NCBI GenBank assembly: GCA_964250265.1
Contig: CAXUFG010000223.1
Location: forward strand, 1-8,489
DNA: 8,489 nucleotides
Reading direction: 5' to 3'
Source of the DNA: GCA-003244245 sp964250265
GTDB lineage: Bacteria > Actinomycetota > Actinomycetes > Mycobacteriales > Pseudonocardiaceae
The notes under the pieces are model-generated. The model worked only from the letters and a program-made list of their open reading frames with translations. It searched no databases and was not told the DNA's origin. Of the stretch, positions 1 to 6,517 are shown one piece after another. A program made the translations under genes and the position numbers. Each line of letters begins with the position of its first letter. Position 1 is the first letter of the stretch.

Positions 1-896
1 AGACCCACCCCCCACCAGCCTCCGTCGGCGAGCGAGTACATGGCTTGGCGGGCCTGGTATGCCGCGCCCTGCGGATCGGCGCCCGGGTGCAGGAAGGACT
101 CGATCCTGGCCGATCGGTAGCCGGCGAGGCCGGACATGACCACCGCCCCGGCGACCGCGGCCATCACGATCGCCCCGAACAGCTCCCCCGGCGCACCGCC
201 GAACCACAGCAACGCGAGCAGCACGATGGCCAGGGCGATCGTGGTGCCCAGATCGGGCTGCAGCATCACCAGAGCGAAGATCGCGACCGCCATCGGGACC
301 AGCGGCACCAGCAGGTGCCGCCACTGGCGCAGCAGCGCGCGCTTGGTGACCAGCACATGCGCGCCCCACAGGGCCAGCGCGAGCTTCGCAGGCTCGGACG
401 GTTGCAGGGACAGCGGGCCCAGCCGCAGCCATTTCTGCGCGCCGTGGATCTCGACACCTAACGGGCTGAGCACCACGGCCAGTAGCACCACACACACCAG
501 CAGGAACAGGCCACTGGTGCCGCGCAGCATCCGCACCGGCATCCGCAACCCCAGCCAGAACAGCACCAGCCCGACCCCGCAGTAGGCCAACTGTTGGACG
601 AACACCGCATAGGACGAGCCAGCCCTGGTATAGGACTCCACATTGGACGCGGAGAGCACCATCACCAGGCCGAACAATGTCAGCAGGCCGAACACGCCCA
701 GGACCAGGTGCAGCGAGGTGAGCGGCCGGGCCAACCAGGCCGCGAGCCACTGCCGGGTGGCGACCCATCGGACGGCCGCCCGCCGATCTACCGGCCGGCT
801 GCCCACCCGCTGCGGACTGGGCGCAGGACGCTCCGCGGTCGCCCGAACCGCCGCCGACCGAACCGTTGGCGCGCCGGGCCGGGTGGAGCTCCTCAC
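1..896 (-). CDS. ftsW: FtsW, septal peptidoglycan glycosyltransferase (SEDS family), 5' part, truncated by window edge
   Basis: FtsW is the polytopic membrane enzyme that polymerises lipid II into glycan strands at the septum, working with the FtsI transpeptidase. The GTG start at 896-894 overlaps the murD stop (shared GTGA). About 298 codons are visible and no stop is reached before the window edge. Residues 1-57 are Arg/Pro/Ala-rich and presumably cytoplasmic. Hydrophobic segments follow at about 62-83, 98-117, 127-146, 196-212, 218-232 and 238-256. SEDS hallmarks are visible: GAQKWLRLGPLSLQPSEPAK at 152-171, QPDLGTT at 213-219, the YRSAR..SFL.P..DPQG stretch at 260-277, then YQARQ and SLADGGWWGVG up to 298. 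The segment with the catalytic Asp (LPE..TDFIF in the family) should lie just past the edge and cannot be checked. The neighbouring mur genes favour FtsW over RodA. The ribosome-binding site is poor, so translation probably depends on coupling to murD. Confidence 0.96.
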   Translation of the reverse strand, partial: MRSSTRPGAPTVRSAAVRATAERPAPSPQRVGSRPVDRRAAVRWVATRQWLAAWLARPLTSLHLVLGVFGLLTLFGLVMVLSASNVESYTRAGSSYAVFVQQLAYCGVGLVLFWLGLRMPVRMLRGTSGLFLLVCVVLLAVVLSPLGVEIHGAQKWLRLGPLSLQPSEPAKLALALWGAHVLVTKRALLRQWRHLLVPLVPMAVAIFALVMLQPDLGTTIALAIVLLALLWFGGAPGELFGAIVMAAVAGAVVMSGLAGYRSARIESFLHPGADPQGAAYQARQAMYSLADGGWWGVG

Positions 897-2359
897 CGGG
901 GCGCACCCAGCGCGCCTACAGCCGCGGCAAAAGCCCGGCCACGGTGCGCATAACCGGTGAACATGTCGATCGACGCCGCCGCCGGGGCGAGGAGCACGAC
1001 GTCACCGGGCTTCGCCAGCTCGGTTGCTGCTGCCACCACCTCCATCATGGCAACATCGTCTCCCGAATCCACCACCCGCACCGGGAGGTTGGGTGCGTGT
1101 CGCGCCAACGCGGCGGCGATCGAAAGGCGGTCCGTGCCCAGCAGCACGGCGCCGACCAGCCGATCCCGGGTTTCGATGACGAGCTCGTCCACGTCGGCGC
1201 CCTTGAGCAGGCCGCCGGCCACCCACACCACCCGATGATGAGCCCGCAACGCGGCCCGCGCCGCATGCGGGTTGGTGGCCTTGGAGTCGTCGACGTAGCG
1301 GACTCCGGCGTACTCGCCGACCGGCGCGCCGCGGTGCCCACCGGGGGTAAAGGCAGCCAGTCCCTCGGCAACGGCCGGCGCTGCGACGCCGATGCAGCGG
1401 GCCAGCGCGGCGGCGGCCAGCGCGTTGCCGAGATTGTGCGGCCCAGCCGGGCGGACGTCGGCGACGCCGGCGAGTTCGGTGCCGGTGGGATCAGCGAAGA
1501 CCCGATCAACCAGCTGGCGGTCCACGATCCCGAACTGGCCCTCCAGCGGCTCGCCGGTGGTGAACCCGATGCCCCCGCGTCCGGCTGCCAGCCGGGTCGA
1601 CCAGGCGTCGTCGAGGTTGAACACCGCCGTGGTTGCCTCGGCGTACACGCTGCCCTTGGCTGCGGCATAGCGCGCCAGGCAGCCGTGCCAGTCAAGGTGG
1701 TCGGCGGAGACGTTGAGCACCACGGCGGCCCGGGGCCGCAGCTGTGGCGAGTGGTGCAATTGGAACGAGGAGAGCTCGACGGCGAGCACCCGGTGGCCGG
1801 CGCGCACGGCATCCAGCACCGGGAGCCCGATGTTGCCACAGGCGAGAGCGTCGAGGCCGGCGGCGCGCAGGATCGATTCGAGCATCCCTACCGTGGTGGT
1901 CTTGCCGTTGGTGCCGGTGACCACCAGCCACTCGGCCGGTGCCTGACCAGGCCCGGATCGCGCACCGGGCCGGCAGCGGTCGACCCACCGCGCCAACGTC
2001 ACGTCCCCGATCACCGGCACGCCCGCACGGTGTGCAGCCACCAACACCGGTGCGTCCGGCCGCAGCCCAGGGCTGGTCACCACGAGGTCAGTCGCCGGCG
2101 GCGGCCCGTCCAGGTTGAGGGCCAGCCGCACGACGCCCGCCAGCGGGGTGGCTGCCAGGGTCTCGAGCTGGGTGGGCGAGGAGTCGGTGATGGTGACATC
2201 GGCGCCCAGTTCGGCCAGGAATCGGGCCGCTGACACTCCGGTGACCCCAGCCCCGGCCACCAGCACCAGGGCGCCCGCGAGGTCTCCAGGAAAGTCGTTG
2301 CTGAGATCGTCGTCACTGAGGTAGTGGTCACTGAGGTAGTTGCCACTGATACCCGGCAA
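893..2359 (-). CDS. murD: MurD, UDP-N-acetylmuramoyl-L-alanine--D-glutamate ligase
   Basis: Cytoplasmic Mur ligase that uses ATP to add D-glutamate to UDP-MurNAc-L-Ala. The 488-residue product has an N-terminal Rossmann-like UDP-binding domain (VLVAGAGVTGVSAARFL, about 32-48), an ATP P-loop GTNGKTTT at 149-156, NVSADHLDWH at 216-225 and the probable carbamylated Lys235 in YAAAK. The C-terminal ligase domain contains DDSKATN at 357-363 and LLAPAAASIDMF at 456-467. It is longer than the E. coli enzyme (438 residues), with about 27 extra N-terminal residues and a Gly/Pro/Arg-rich linker at about 128-143 before the central domain. The start is read as TTG (2359-2357): an in-frame TGA lies directly before it at 2362-2360, and the next usual start codons in frame (GTG, codons 32 and 34) would cut into the first beta strand. 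Five bases separate it from mraY, and its stop overlaps the ftsW start. Confidence 0.96.
   Translation of the reverse strand: MPGISGNYLSDHYLSDDDLSNDFPGDLAGALVLVAGAGVTGVSAARFLAELGADVTITDSSPTQLETLAATPLAGVVRLALNLDGPPPATDLVVTSPGLRPDAPVLVAAHRAGVPVIGDVTLARWVDRCRPGARSGPGQAPAEWLVVTGTNGKTTTVGMLESILRAAGLDALACGNIGLPVLDAVRAGHRVLAVELSSFQLHHSPQLRPRAAVVLNVSADHLDWHGCLARYAAAKGSVYAEATTAVFNLDDAWSTRLAAGRGGIGFTTGEPLEGQFGIVDRQLVDRVFADPTGTELAGVADVRPAGPHNLGNALAAAALARCIGVAAPAVAEGLAAFTPGGHRGAPVGEYAGVRYVDDSKATNPHAARAALRAHHRVVWVAGGLLKGADVDELVIETRDRLVGAVLLGTDRLSIAAALARHAPNLPVRVVDSGDDVAMMEVVAAATELAKPGDVVLLAPAAASIDMFTGYAHRGRAFAAAVGALGAPR
2297..2356 (-). repeat. 15-bp tandem repeat encoding the MurD N-terminus
   Basis: Codons 7-21 of murD form three adjacent 15-bp units (2341-2327, 2326-2312, 2311-2297) encoding NYLSD, HYLSD and DDLSN. 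The first two units differ at one base. The third is more diverged but keeps CTCAG. A fourth, degenerate unit may sit upstream at codons 2-6 (2356-2342), where ATCAGTGGC resembles CTCAGTGAC. Because the unit is a multiple of three, changes in copy number would keep the reading frame. The repeat lies outside the conserved MurD fold, so it looks like slippage-type expansion in a tolerant extension; a function is not evident. Confidence 0.85.
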
Positions 2360-2363
2360 TCAG

Positions 2364-2373
2364 CTCACCCCCC
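2364..2373 (-). promoter_or_regulatory. Probable ribosome-binding site of murD
   Basis: GGGGGGTGAG ends four bases before the TTG at 2359. The GGTGA part matches the downstream half of the extended anti-Shine-Dalgarno complement (AGGAGGTGATC). It overlaps the mraY stop codon (TGA at 2367-2365). It supports TTG as the murD start, although the spacing is short. Confidence 0.5.
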
Positions 2374-3435
2374 GGCCGCAGTCAGCCACTCGCTATAGAA
2401 CACTCCGGCGCCCAGCGCACAGCAGATCGCCGCGAGCAGCCAGAACCGGATGATCACCGTGGTCTCGGGCCAGCCAGAGAGCTCGAAGTGATGGTGAAAT
2501 GGCGCCATCCGGAACGGCCGGCGCTGGGTGGTCTTGAACACCGCTACCTGGATTACCACGGATAGCGCTTCGACTACGAACAGCCCGCCGATCACGACCA
2601 GGAGAAGCTCGGTTCGGGTAACGACTGACAAACCAGCAAGCAGGCCTCCAATTGCCAACGACCCGGTGTCACCCATGAAGATCTTCGCTGGTGGCGCGTT
2701 CCACCACAGAAACCCGATGCACCCGCCGACCGCGGACGCGGCCACCACGGCCACGTCGAGCGGATCCCGCACGGTGTAGCAGCCGGGAACCGCCTGGACG
2801 GTGCAGTCCTGGGTGGACTGCCAGAACGAGACGATCACATAGGTGGCCAGGACCATCGCCGCCGCGCCAGCCGCCAGCCCGTCCAAGCCATCGGCCAGGT
2901 TCACCGCGTTCGACCAGGCGGACACCAACAGGTAGCTGAAGACCACGAAGCCGACCACGCCGAAGGAGACCACGGCGACGTCCCGCACGAAGGACAGGTG
3001 AATGGAGGCCGGGGAGATGCCATCGCTGTCCCGGAAGCCCACCGCGAGGATGCCGAACAGCACCGCAGCCACCAACTGCCCGACCAACTTGGCGGTCTTG
3101 TTCAGCCCGAGGTTGCGCTGCCGGCGAACCTTGATCAGGTCGTCCAGGAACCCGACCACGCCCAGCACCGTGGTGAGCAGGAGCACGAGCAGGCCCGATG
3201 CGGTGACGCCATGCCGGGTGACGGTGAGGTGAGCGACCAGGTACCCGCTCCACGCCGCCAGCAGGATGGCTACCCCACCCATGGTGGGCGTACCCCGCTT
3301 GGTCTGGTGGGTCTGCGGTCCCTCCTGCCGGATCTCCTGCCCGAAGCCTTGCCGGGTGAACAACCGGATGAGATAGGGCGTGAACAGAATCGAGGCGAGC
3401 AGTGCGACCCCGGAGGCCACCAGGATCGTGCTCAC
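2365..3435 (-). CDS. mraY: MraY (MurX), phospho-N-acetylmuramoyl-pentapeptide transferase
   Basis: Integral membrane enzyme that transfers phospho-MurNAc-pentapeptide from UDP to undecaprenyl phosphate, forming lipid I on the inner face of the membrane. The 356-residue length is normal for the family. Diagnostic motifs are all present: KRGTPTMGG at 46-54, the Asp pair D98-D99 in GFLDDLIK, NLGLNKTAKL at 108-117, NAVNLADGLDGLA at 176-188, the metal-binding D256 in KIFMGDTGSLA at 251-261, and the His triad H314-H316 in APFHHHFE. About ten hydrophobic segments run from near residue 4 to the C-terminus. The GTG start at 3435-3433 shares GTGA with the murF stop and has a good purine-rich site seven bases upstream. 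murD follows five bases after its TGA. Nothing is missing or broken. Confidence 0.98.
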   Translation of the reverse strand: MSTILVASGVALLASILFTPYLIRLFTRQGFGQEIRQEGPQTHQTKRGTPTMGGVAILLAAWSGYLVAHLTVTRHGVTASGLLVLLLTTVLGVVGFLDDLIKVRRQRNLGLNKTAKLVGQLVAAVLFGILAVGFRDSDGISPASIHLSFVRDVAVVSFGVVGFVVFSYLLVSAWSNAVNLADGLDGLAAGAAAMVLATYVIVSFWQSTQDCTVQAVPGCYTVRDPLDVAVVAASAVGGCIGFLWWNAPPAKIFMGDTGSLAIGGLLAGLSVVTRTELLLVVIGGLFVVEALSVVIQVAVFKTTQRRPFRMAPFHHHFELSGWPETTVIIRFWLLAAICCALGAGVFYSEWLTAAGG

Positions 3436-4880
3436 CTGCTGACCCCTTCCAGGGCGAGCAGTCCTTCGGCGAGGCGCTCCAGCCCCGCCGCCCGGGACGC
3501 CTTGATCAGCACCACATCACCGGTGGCGAGTTCCCTGGCCAGCAGTTCGAGTGCGGCGGGCACATCAGGCACCCAGACCGCCGCCGATCCAGCACCTGCG
3601 ACGTGCAGGGGCCGAGCCTGCTCCCCCACCGCCACGAGCCGGTCAACGCGCAGATCCGCTGCGAGCGCACCGATCTCCCGGTACGCCTGCGCCGCTGCCC
3701 CGCCGAGCTCGCCGATCGGCCCCAGCACCGCCCAGCTGCGCCGGTTGGTGCCGGCGATTGCGACCAGGGTTCGCAACGCAGCCGCGACCGACTCGGGGTT
3801 GGCGTTGTAGGCGTCGTTGACCACGGTGACCCCGTCACGGCGCTCGGTGACCTCCATCCGCCACCGCGACACCGGGCGGTAACCGCCGAGCACCATGGCT
3901 ATCGCTGCCGGGGTAGCCCCCAGCTCCAGGGCCACCGCGGACGCCGCAAGCGCGTTGTAGACCTGGTGCTCGCCGGGCATCGCCAGCCGTATCAGTGCCT
4001 CTCCGGCCGGGGCCACGAGCCGAAACGTTGGGCAGCCGTGGTCGTCGAGAGCGATGTCGACCGCACGTACCTGGGCGGCACGCGAGCGCCCGAAGCGCAC
4101 CACCCGTGCCGCGGTACGCCGGTCCATCGCGGACACGGCGGCGTCGTCGGCGTTGAGCACCGCAATCCCGGCGGCGGGCAGCGCCTCGACCAGCTCGCCC
4201 TTGGCGGTAGCCACCGCATCCCGGGAGCCGAACTCACCGAGGTGCGCCGAGCCGACGTTGAGGACCACTCCGATCGAGGGCGGCGCCACCTGGCACAGTG
4301 CGCTGATCTGGCCGGGTCCGCGCGCGGAGAGCTCCAGGACCAGGTGCCGGGTGGAGGTTCCGGCGCGCAGCGCGGTCCACGGATGGCCGATTTCGTTGTT
4401 GAACGACCCCGGTGGCGCGACGGTGGGTCCTAGCGGAGTCAACAGCGCCGCCACCATGTCCTTGGTGGACGTCTTGCCCGACGAACCGGTCAGGGCCACC
4501 ACCTGCAGGCCGGCTTGAATCAGCGTGCGCACCACGGATCGTGCCAGCGCGGCCAGCGCAGCCAGCACCGCCGCGCCCGCGCCGTCGGTGTCCGCGGCCA
4601 GCGCATAGGCACCCGAGGGCGGACCGTTGGCTGCAGGGGCGAGGACCGCGGCGCCGTCAACGGGGCGACCAGCCAGTATCCCGACAGCGCCGGCGGCCAT
4701 TGCGGTGGAGGCGAAGTTGTGCCCGTCGACCCGCTCGCCCGGCAAGGCGACAAACAACCCGCCGGGCTCGATCCGGCGGGAGTCGAACTCGACGGTGCCG
4801 GTAACCACCTCGGAACCTGAGCAACCGTGCAGGACGCCACCCACCGCGCGGGCCACCTCCGCCAGGGTCAGCTCGATCAT
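3432..4880 (-). CDS. murF: MurF, UDP-N-acetylmuramoyl-tripeptide--D-alanyl-D-alanine ligase
   Basis: Cytoplasmic ATP-dependent ligase that adds the D-Ala-D-Ala dipeptide to UDP-MurNAc-tripeptide, completing the pentapeptide used by MraY. The 482-residue product shows the N-terminal substrate-binding domain with EFDSRRIEPGGLFVALPGE at about 31-49, the P-loop TGSSGKTSTKD at 131-141, FNNEIGHPW at 160-168, ELSARGPGQI at 183-192, the AHLGEFGS stretch at 212-219, and the C-terminal domain with SRWRMEV at 338-344, NDAYNANPESV at 355-365 and VLGPIGELG at 385-393. The ATG start at 4880-4878 overlaps the murE stop (ATGA). A weak GGGG lies seven bases upstream of it, so coupling to murE is likely. The stop overlaps the mraY GTG. 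Length and motif order are ordinary for the family. Confidence 0.97.
   Translation of the reverse strand: MIELTLAEVARAVGGVLHGCSGSEVVTGTVEFDSRRIEPGGLFVALPGERVDGHNFASTAMAAGAVGILAGRPVDGAAVLAPAANGPPSGAYALAADTDGAGAAVLAALAALARSVVRTLIQAGLQVVALTGSSGKTSTKDMVAALLTPLGPTVAPPGSFNNEIGHPWTALRAGTSTRHLVLELSARGPGQISALCQVAPPSIGVVLNVGSAHLGEFGSRDAVATAKGELVEALPAAGIAVLNADDAAVSAMDRRTAARVVRFGRSRAAQVRAVDIALDDHGCPTFRLVAPAGEALIRLAMPGEHQVYNALAASAVALELGATPAAIAMVLGGYRPVSRWRMEVTERRDGVTVVNDAYNANPESVAAALRTLVAIAGTNRRSWAVLGPIGELGGAAAQAYREIGALAADLRVDRLVAVGEQARPLHVAGAGSAAVWVPDVPAALELLARELATGDVVLIKASRAAGLERLAEGLLALEGVSR
3443..3450 (-). promoter_or_regulatory. Ribosome-binding site of mraY
   Basis: GGAAGGGG lies inside the last codons of murF, seven bases upstream of the mraY GTG at 3435. 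It is one of the clearest Shine-Dalgarno-like sites in the window and confirms the overlapping GTG as the start. Confidence 0.6.
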
Positions 4881-6412
4881 GTGCGCACCCCGAGGAGCCC
4901 ATCAAGGAGGTTGGCGAGCACGTCTGCGTCCACGAAGGGGTACTTGACGCCGTGCACTTCCTGCCCGATCTCATGACCTTTGCCAGCGACAACGACCGCG
5001 TCGCCGGCTCGGGCGTGGGACACCGCGTGCGCGATGGCCACGGCTCGATCGGGGATCTCCACCACGTCAGCGGGACCCACCTCGGCACCGGAAAGCATGG
5101 CAGCGCGGATGGTGGCGGGATCCTCGGTCCGTGGGTTGTCGTCGGTGACCACCAGTAGGTCTGCCCGGCGGGCCGCTTCGGCACCCATCAGTGGCCGTTT
5201 GGCCGTATCCCGATTCCCACCGCAGCCCAGTACCACCAGCAGCCGCCCAGGAACCTGGGCTCGTACCGCGTCGAGCAACGCGGCCACCGCAGCGGGCTTG
5301 TGCGCGTAATCGACCAGGGCGAGGAAATCCTGGCCCCGATCGACCCGTTGCATCCGGCCGGGCACCTCGGCGGTGGCGATGCCACGGGCTAGCAGAACAG
5401 GATCCGCCCCAGCGGCGTGTCCGACGGCCAGCGCGAGCACGGCGTTCGCGACATTGAACGCGCCCGGTAACCGGGTGGACACGGACAGATCCACGCCGCC
5501 GGGACCACAAGCCCGGAAAGTCTGGCTGCCGGCCGGACGGGCAGTGATGGCCGCGGCGCGCCAGGTCGCCTCGCCGCCCAGCGAGACCGTCGTGGTCTGC
5601 CGAGTCACTAGCCGGCGGCCCCAGGCATCGTCCACGCAGACCACCTCGGCGGCGGCCCGGCCGTCGAAGAGCAGCGCTTTGGCGGCGAAGTACTCCTCGA
5701 GGTCGGAGTGGAAGTCCAAATGATCCTGGGAGAGGTTGGTGAACGCGCCGGCTGCAAAGGCGGTGCCGGTCACCCGGCCCAGCGCTAGCGAATGGCTGGA
5801 TACTTCCATAGGTACGTGGGTGACGCCGCGTTCGACCATCAGCGCCAGCAGTGCCTGCAGCTCCGGGGCCTCCGGGGTAGTTTCCCTGCTGGGCAGGTGG
5901 TGCTCACCGATCCGCAGTTGCACCGTGCCCAGCAGGCCGGTCGCGGCTCCCGCTGCGCGTAACCCCGCCTCCAGGAAGTACGCCGTGGTGGTCTTGCCGG
6001 CAGTGCCGGTGATCCCGAGTACGGCCAGCCGGGTGGCGGGGGCGCCGTAGATGTGGGACGACAGGACGCCCACAACCGCGCGGGGGTCCGGGTGCACCAG
6101 TACCGGGACGGTCTGCCCGGCAAGTTCCGGACTGCGCGCACCCACCGGGTCGGTGAGCACCGCGGCGGCACCGGCGCGCAATGCCGTGCCGGCGAAGTAA
6201 GCCCCATGCGGGCGGCCAGGGGTGAGGCTGGGTAACGCCACAAACAGGTCACCGGGCAGTGTGTGCTGGGCGCGCAGCGTGATACCCGTGATGGCAACCT
6301 GATCGGTGGTCTGCGCACCAGCCATCGCCGCAAGCACGGCGAGCGGGGCCGGCGCGGTGTGCGACGGCCGCAGCGGCGTCTCAGCCAACGAGCGAGTCAC
6401 AGGAGCAGTCAC
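4877..6412 (-). CDS. murE: MurE, UDP-N-acetylmuramoyl-L-alanyl-D-glutamate--2,6-diaminopimelate ligase
   Basis: Cytoplasmic Mur ligase that adds the third stem-peptide residue. The 511-residue product has GDLFVALPS at 54-62, the P-loop GITGTAGKTTT at 133-143, ETTPEAPELQ at 177-186, MEVSSHSLALGRV at 202-214, NLSQDHLDFH at 226-235 and the probable carbamylated Lys245 in YFAAKALLF. The C-terminal domain has VDYAHKP at 367-373, GCGGNRD.AKRPLMG at 396-410, DNPRTEDP at 425-432 and AGKGHE at 476-481. DNPR is the specificity motif of meso-diaminopimelate-adding enzymes, so the substrate is assigned as meso-DAP rather than lysine. The start is GTG at 6412: an in-frame TAG lies at 6463-6461 with no other start codon between. 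A second GTG at codon 5 (6400) is possible. Neither has a clear ribosome-binding site. The stop overlaps the murF ATG. Confidence 0.97.
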   Translation of the reverse strand: MTAPVTRSLAETPLRPSHTAPAPLAVLAAMAGAQTTDQVAITGITLRAQHTLPGDLFVALPSLTPGRPHGAYFAGTALRAGAAAVLTDPVGARSPELAGQTVPVLVHPDPRAVVGVLSSHIYGAPATRLAVLGITGTAGKTTTAYFLEAGLRAAGAATGLLGTVQLRIGEHHLPSRETTPEAPELQALLALMVERGVTHVPMEVSSHSLALGRVTGTAFAAGAFTNLSQDHLDFHSDLEEYFAAKALLFDGRAAAEVVCVDDAWGRRLVTRQTTTVSLGGEATWRAAAITARPAGSQTFRACGPGGVDLSVSTRLPGAFNVANAVLALAVGHAAGADPVLLARGIATAEVPGRMQRVDRGQDFLALVDYAHKPAAVAALLDAVRAQVPGRLLVVLGCGGNRDTAKRPLMGAEAARRADLLVVTDDNPRTEDPATIRAAMLSGAEVGPADVVEIPDRAVAIAHAVSHARAGDAVVVAGKGHEIGQEVHGVKYPFVDADVLANLLDGLLGVRT

Positions 6413-6514
6413 GATCCGGGGTCGGGTGCGCGTGGAGCTAAAGCCCAGCGGCCACGAAGGCTACCGGCGCCGCGATTCGGGATCAGGAGCGGACCTAGCG
6501 TCAGGGGTTTAGCG
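6413..6514 (-). other. Non-coding spacer between ftsI and murE
   Basis: This is the only sizeable gap between genes in the window (102 bases). It contains no convincing small gene. It begins with a direct repeat at the ftsI stop and carries an imperfect stem-loop about 19 bases before the murE GTG. A very weak promoter-like pair, CTGATC and TAGCCT with 17 bases between them on the minus strand, is present, each matching only three of six consensus positions. No terminator with a T-tract is visible. The spacer could hold an internal promoter for murE onward or be a remnant of rearrangement; the sequence does not decide. Confidence 0.6.
6431..6456 (-). other. Imperfect stem-loop upstream of murE
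   Basis: On the minus strand CGTGG (6456-6452) can pair with CCACG (6435-6431). An inner GCT/AGC pairing encloses the loop GGGCTTT, with two unpaired bases on one side and one on the other. It lies about 19 bases upstream of the murE GTG, in the expected mRNA leader. There is no U-tract after it, so it is not a standard intrinsic terminator. Any regulatory role is speculative. Confidence 0.3.
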
Positions 6515-6517
6515 TCA
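6496..6517 (-). repeat. Direct repeat TGACGCTA at the ftsI stop
   Basis: Two identical 8-base copies lie at 6517-6510 and 6503-6496 with six bases (AACCCC) between them, a 14-base period. The first copy contains the ftsI TGA stop. Spacing of this kind can be a protein-binding site or a small local duplication. No known operator is recognised. Confidence 0.45.

Noticed and set aside
45..953. Several short plus- and minus-strand frames in the ftsW region
   Set aside because: The minus-strand frame beginning at 896 gives a clear FtsW sequence to the window edge, so the others are out-of-frame shadows.
866..2233. Long open frame on the plus strand, 455 codons, opposite murD
   Set aside because: It runs antisense to a complete MurD with all family motifs. 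Its product is Gly/Arg/His/Gln-rich with no recognisable domain, typical of frames opposite high-GC coding sequence.
3402..4433. Plus-strand open frame of 343 codons opposite murF
   Set aside because: Antisense shadow of MurF with biased low-complexity composition and no recognisable motif or operon context.
6431..6480. Possible intrinsic terminator between ftsI and murE
   Set aside because: GC-rich pairing exists but no T-tract follows, and the downstream genes continue in the same pathway and direction.
6460..6488. Promoter-like CTGATC / TAGCCT pair with 17-base spacing before murE
   Set aside because: Each hexamer matches only three of six consensus positions, which is expected by chance; too weak to list as a feature.
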